Assembly: GCA_965119685.1 (NCBI GenBank)
Contig: OZ221971.1
Coordinates: 2,108,001 to 2,172,000, forward strand
From: Merdibacter sp965119685
GTDB lineage: Bacteria > Bacillota_I > Bacilli_A > Erysipelotrichales > Erysipelotrichaceae
DNA length: 64,000 nt
Direction: 5' to 3'
Translations under genes and position numbers: made by a program
Shown: one piece after another, positions 60,809-64,000 of the stretch
Layout: the number at the start of each line of letters is the position of its first letter
Position numbering within the stretch: the stretch's first letter is position 1
Notes under the pieces: model-generated
Seen by the model: the letters and a program-made list of their open reading frames with translations, nothing else
What the model was told of the DNA's origin: nothing
Databases searched by the model: none

Positions 60809-62578
60809 ATGAACAGAAACGAAGCAGATCCATGCTACACATGGGATCTCAACAGCCTGTTTCCCAATCAGCAGGCGTTTGAAAAACAGTTAGCAGACAG
60901 CGAAGCGCAGCTAGCCGATCTGTGCGCGCAAAAAGGACATATCAGCGATACCATCGAAAGCTATATTGCCTTTCTCAACGATCAGGAACGCTTTGAGCGC
61001 GGTTTGGAAAATCTCTATGTCTATGCCAAGATGTGCACGGATGTGACGCCAAAGGAGATGATCCATCAGCAAAATCTAGCGAGCGCCACCAATTTGATGC
61101 AAAAGGCGCAGCTGGATCTGACGTTCGTCTCTTTGGAACTGATTCAGCATGCAGAGGTGATCCGCACCTATCTGCAAGACGAGCGCTGCCGTGATTTCCG
61201 CTATCCGATGGAAGAGTTGTTCCGCACGATTCCCCACCGTCTGAATGATGAGATGGAAACGCTGCTCAGCGAAGTCAACGAGATCGCCGCAGTGCCTGAC
61301 GAGACCTTTCAAAGCATGCGGCTCATCTTTGAGGACGTCATCGTCGATGGGAAAAAGGAGTTCTTAAACGGAGCGACCTATCATGAATTTCTGCGCAATC
61401 CCGATGCCAATGTCCGCAGGCAGGCGTTTGAGCATTACTTCCGCGAATACGGTCACTTTGAAAACGCCTTTGCCAACCTGCTGATCGGCAACGCGAAAGG
61501 GCAGGCGCTCAACGCCAAGGTCCGCCGCTTTGACAGTGCATTGCAGGCGAGCCTGTTTCAGGATGGCGTCGATGAGACGCTCTATAACAAGATCTTATCT
61601 GTGGCAAATGAAAAATATATCGGTTTGCTTCATGACTTTTTCGCCATGAAAAAACGCGTGCTGGGCATTGAGGAATTCCATGAATATGACATCGCCTTGG
61701 ATTTAGAGCGTTCCTATGATGTCCACTATACGATTGAGGAATGCCGCGCCATTTTAAAGAAAGCGCTGCGCGTGCTGGGCGAGGACTATGTAGAGGTGCT
61801 CGATCAGGCGTTCACACAGCGATGGATCGACTTCTATCCGTCAAAGGAAAAGCGTACCGGCGCCTACTCCTGGGGAACCTATGATTCTCACCCTTACATT
61901 TTAACCAACTTCACCGGCAGCTACGATTCGTTAAGCACGCTGGCGCATGAGCTGGGACATTCGCTGCACTCTTATTATTCCAACCGAAACAACCGCCCGA
62001 TGTTAGCCGGTTATCAGATCTTCGTCGCCGAGGTCGCTTCGACAGTCAACGAGCTATTGCTCAGCCATCATTTGCTGCAAACAAGCGAAAGCCCTGCCTA
62101 TCGCCGCTATATCTTAAGCAATCTGATGGAGCAGTTTGTCGGCACCTGCTATCGCCAGCCGATGTTTGCACAGTTTGAAAAAGATTTGCATACATGGGTA
62201 GAAACGCGGACGCCGATCAGCTCAAAGACGATCACCGATCGCTGTCTGCAATTAAACAAGGCGTATTTCGGCGATGCGGTCATCGTGGATGATCTGCAAA
62301 AGTATGGCTTCTACTATGTACCGCACTTCTACTACAACTTTTATGTCTATAAATATACGCTGGGAATGTCTGCGGCGATCTCTTTCGTCAAGGAGATTTT
62401 GCGGGGCAATGCCGCACCTTACCGTGACTTTTTGACAAAAGGGGGCAGCGAATCGCCGCTGGATGAGTTAAAGCATGCCGGTGTGGATGTGCTGAGCGAT
62501 CAAGTCTATGAGGACGCTTTCTCCTTCTTTCAAGAGACGATGGCACAGTTTGAAGCGCTGTTAGAGGAACGGCACTGA
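60809..62578 (+). CDS. pepF: Oligoendopeptidase F (M3B metallopeptidase)
   Basis: 589 residues, the usual PepF length. The zinc motif is LAHELGHSLHSYY (HExxH, about residues 383-395), followed by the Glu-bearing VAEVASTVNELLLSHHLL. It cuts peptides of about 7-17 residues in the cytoplasm. GAGGATA precedes the ATG. Monocistronic, divergent from deoD. Confidence 0.95.
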   Translation: MNRNEADPCYTWDLNSLFPNQQAFEKQLADSEAQLADLCAQKGHISDTIESYIAFLNDQERFERGLENLYVYAKMCTDVTPKEMIHQQNLASATNLMQKAQLDLTFVSLELIQHAEVIRTYLQDERCRDFRYPMEELFRTIPHRLNDEMETLLSEVNEIAAVPDETFQSMRLIFEDVIVDGKKEFLNGATYHEFLRNPDANVRRQAFEHYFREYGHFENAFANLLIGNAKGQALNAKVRRFDSALQASLFQDGVDETLYNKILSVANEKYIGLLHDFFAMKKRVLGIEEFHEYDIALDLERSYDVHYTIEECRAILKKALRVLGEDYVEVLDQAFTQRWIDFYPSKEKRTGAYSWGTYDSHPYILTNFTGSYDSLSTLAHELGHSLHSYYSNRNNRPMLAGYQIFVAEVASTVNELLLSHHLLQTSESPAYRRYILSNLMEQFVGTCYRQPMFAQFEKDLHTWVETRTPISSKTITDRCLQLNKAYFGDAVIVDDLQKYGFYYVPHFYYNFYVYKYTLGMSAAISFVKEILRGNAAPYRDFLTKGGSESPLDELKHAGVDVLSDQVYEDAFSFFQETMAQFEALLEERH

Positions 62579-62795
62579 TTGGCGTATCCAGGGATGGGGA
62601 TATGTTTTCCTCCATCCCTAAAAATCATGTAAAACGCTTTTAGCAAATATTTCTTTCTTCGTCATTTTCATCGTGCGCCTTTTTCCTTGCGTTTGTATCC
62701 CGGCGATCGCTCGTGTCTCATCGCCGGCGATGGTGAAACGCTCGTAAAGCCGAAGATGCAGAGACAGGCATCGGCGGACAGAGGGAAGATTACAC
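62579..62795. other. Short gene-free stretch after pepF
   Basis: A hairpin (GGGATGG with CCATCCC, about 62591-62617) may end pepF transcription, although no T-run follows. No ORF supported. Confidence 0.45.
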
Positions 62796-62853
62796 GAAAA
62801 AAGGAATGGATGCTTGGGCAAGCAATCGCCGCAAAAGCTTCCACTCCTTTTTT
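62796..62853 (-). terminator. Terminator after the SPFH gene
   Basis: AAAAAAGGA and TGGA pair with TCCA and TCCTTTTTT (about 62798-62811 with 62840-62853); on the minus strand the stem ends in a T-run. Confidence 0.7.
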
Positions 62854-62883
62854 ACTGTTCTTTTTACCCTCTTGATGGTCGGA

Positions 62884-64000
62884 CTACTGCGGTTTTTTCT
62901 TTCCGCAGTTCGCACAGAAGTTCCCGGTGTTCACCGCACCGCAGCTGCATGTCCATGCGCCCTTAGGATTGGGCTTGCCGCAGTTCGCACAGAAGTTGCC
63001 GGTATTGACGGCGCCGCAGCTGCATGTCCAAGTGGCCTTGGTATCGGCAGAGTGCTGAGACGCTGCGCCTTGATTTTGAAACAGCGGATTGTTCTCCTGG
63101 GGCGGCATGTTCTGGAACATGCCGGCAGCGCTCATTCCGCCTGCCTGCTGTGCAAAGCCCATACCGATAAAGCCGTTCATCGCACCTGCCTCGTTGCCGG
63201 CGGCCATTTCCATCGCTGTCGCCTGCGCATCCGCCAAACGTCCGGCTGCAACACGCTGATCGCCCATCATGATCGCATCGTCGATCTTTTCGATACGCTT
63301 GCGGCTCTCATCATCCGGCGTCACCTTTGCGATGGCGACAACCTCTACCACCATACCGCGGCGCTCGCTCCAAGAAGCGTCCAAAGCGTCGTTCATATAG
63401 GCGGCGATCTCCATTTGCTTCTTTGGCAAATCGCTGAACTGATAACCCTCATCCCCGCACTTTGCCAACGCGGTATCCAACGCATTGACAAACTCTGCAT
63501 CGCACTGCTGCATCAGCTGACTCTTCGTATAGGAATCGCGCACATTGCCGCTGAGATTGGAGTAAAAGCGAATCGGGTCTTGAATACGGAAGGTGTACTG
63601 TCCGAAATAGCGGATATAGATGTTGCGGTAAACCGGATCATGATACGGCATCGGCGTCGCGCTACCGAATTTATTATCGATGATCTCCTTGAGATTGACG
63701 AAGTACACACGCTGATCCTTTCCTGGTGTGCCTCCCATCGTGAAACGCTTGCCAAAGATTTTAAAGGAATCCTTCAATCCCTGCCAGCCGTTGTCAAACA
63801 GGCTTGGCTCCGTGGAGGAATCCCAAGTAAAACGCCCCGGTTCGATTGAGAACTCCACGATTTTGCCGTCCTCTACAATCAGCAGCGCCTGTCCTTCGTT
63901 GACCGCAAAGCCGCTGCCGTTGGTGATGATATTTTCGCTGCCCTTGGTGTTGCTGCCGCTGGTAACCACCTTGCTGCCCTTTTGAATCAACACCTCATTG
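62884..64000 (-). CDS. SPFH-domain protein with two C-terminal zinc ribbons (5' end outside window)
   Basis: At least 371 residues; the frame stays open to the window edge and the true start lies beyond 64000. The visible part is an SPFH/band-7 domain of the YdjI (virion core protein-like) type: NTKGSENIITNGSGFAVNEG, IEPGRFTWDSSTEPSLF and IYIRYFGQYTFRIQDPIRFY. A Met/Gly/Gln-rich linker follows, then two zinc ribbons, WTCSCGAVNTGNFCANCGK, repeated with only a few changes. Likely a scaffold at the membrane; role unknown. A terminator follows. Confidence 0.88.
   Translation of the reverse strand, partial: NEVLIQKGSKVVTSGSNTKGSENIITNGSGFAVNEGQALLIVEDGKIVEFSIEPGRFTWDSSTEPSLFDNGWQGLKDSFKIFGKRFTMGGTPGKDQRVYFVNLKEIIDNKFGSATPMPYHDPVYRNIYIRYFGQYTFRIQDPIRFYSNLSGNVRDSYTKSQLMQQCDAEFVNALDTALAKCGDEGYQFSDLPKKQMEIAAYMNDALDASWSERRGMVVEVVAIAKVTPDDESRKRIEKIDDAIMMGDQRVAAGRLADAQATAMEMAAGNEAGAMNGFIGMGFAQQAGGMSAAGMFQNMPPQENNPLFQNQGAASQHSADTKATWTCSCGAVNTGNFCANCGKPNPKGAWTCSCGAVNTGNFCANCGKKKPQ
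62903..63030 (-). repeat. 75-bp tandem duplication encoding the double zinc ribbon
   Basis: Two copies with a 75-bp period (62903-62955 and 62978-63030) agree at most positions in DNA and in 19 consecutive residues of protein, which suggests a recent in-frame duplication. Confidence 0.8.

Noticed and set aside
1..64000. CRISPR arrays, tRNA, rRNA
   Set aside because: Read through for regularly spaced repeats and for tRNA and rRNA signatures; none recognised. A covariance-model search would be decisive.

Overview
The window looks like chromosome of a Bacillota (Firmicutes) bacterium, most likely a gut anaerobe near the Erysipelotrichaceae. That placement is inference. It rests on moderately GC-rich core genes of Gram-positive type (PheST under a T-box leader, YhaM, PerR with rubrerythrin, a purine riboswitch, glycolipid synthases, AcpS) and on transposon scars typical of gut clostridia. 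I saw no rRNA, tRNA, CRISPR array or intact insertion sequence. Most genes lie on the minus strand in short operons, and many promoters carry an extended -10 box, TGnTATAAT.

Region by region: 0.1-5 kb holds a thioesterase, dGTPase, a CpXC protein and Xaa-Pro aminopeptidase. 5.3-12 kb is an accessory locus: a 1459-residue thioester/SpaA-repeat surface adhesin, a lipoprotein, a small membrane protein, a 45-residue ORF with its own promoter and terminator, and a decayed ORF6N (phage antirepressor-like) gene. 12.2-15 kb holds thioredoxin, two HAD phosphatases and YbaK. 15.1-16.7 kb is an acquired patch: a MarR/flavodoxin operon with twin operators, a 34-residue membrane peptide, and a TnpV transposon remnant. 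16.7-21.3 kb holds CapA, a deoxyinosine glycosylase, RimO, rubrerythrin and PerR. 21.6-26.7 kb is a glycolipid operon in which one glycosyltransferase is fused to RecX and overlaps the YhaM exoribonuclease gene.

27-43 kb holds Xpt, AlaX, an rRNA methyltransferase, IlvE, an AT-richer cassette (alkyltransferase-like, VOC, DUF1697), M18 aminopeptidase, MurI, a heterodimeric ABC exporter, a histidine phosphatase and M17 aminopeptidase. 43-49 kb holds hemolysin III behind a 27-bp palindrome, two overlapping flavin reductases, and pheST behind a T-box. 49.6-53.4 kb holds a TetR-Lon operon with a visible operator and a frameshifted kptA. 53.8-60.6 kb is purine salvage: adenine deaminase and an NCS2 permease behind a guanine-class riboswitch, a second NCS2 permease, and DeoD overlapping AcpS. 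The window ends with PepF and the 3' part of an SPFH/zinc-ribbon gene.

Functionally the window is rich in peptide use (M24B, M18, M17, M3), purine salvage (Ade, two NCS2 permeases, DeoD, Xpt) and translation quality control (PheST, AlaX, YbaK, RimO). The most unusual items are the GT4-RecX fusion, the giant adhesin without a clear sortase signal, the kptA frameshift, and the two mobile-element scars beside accessory genes.
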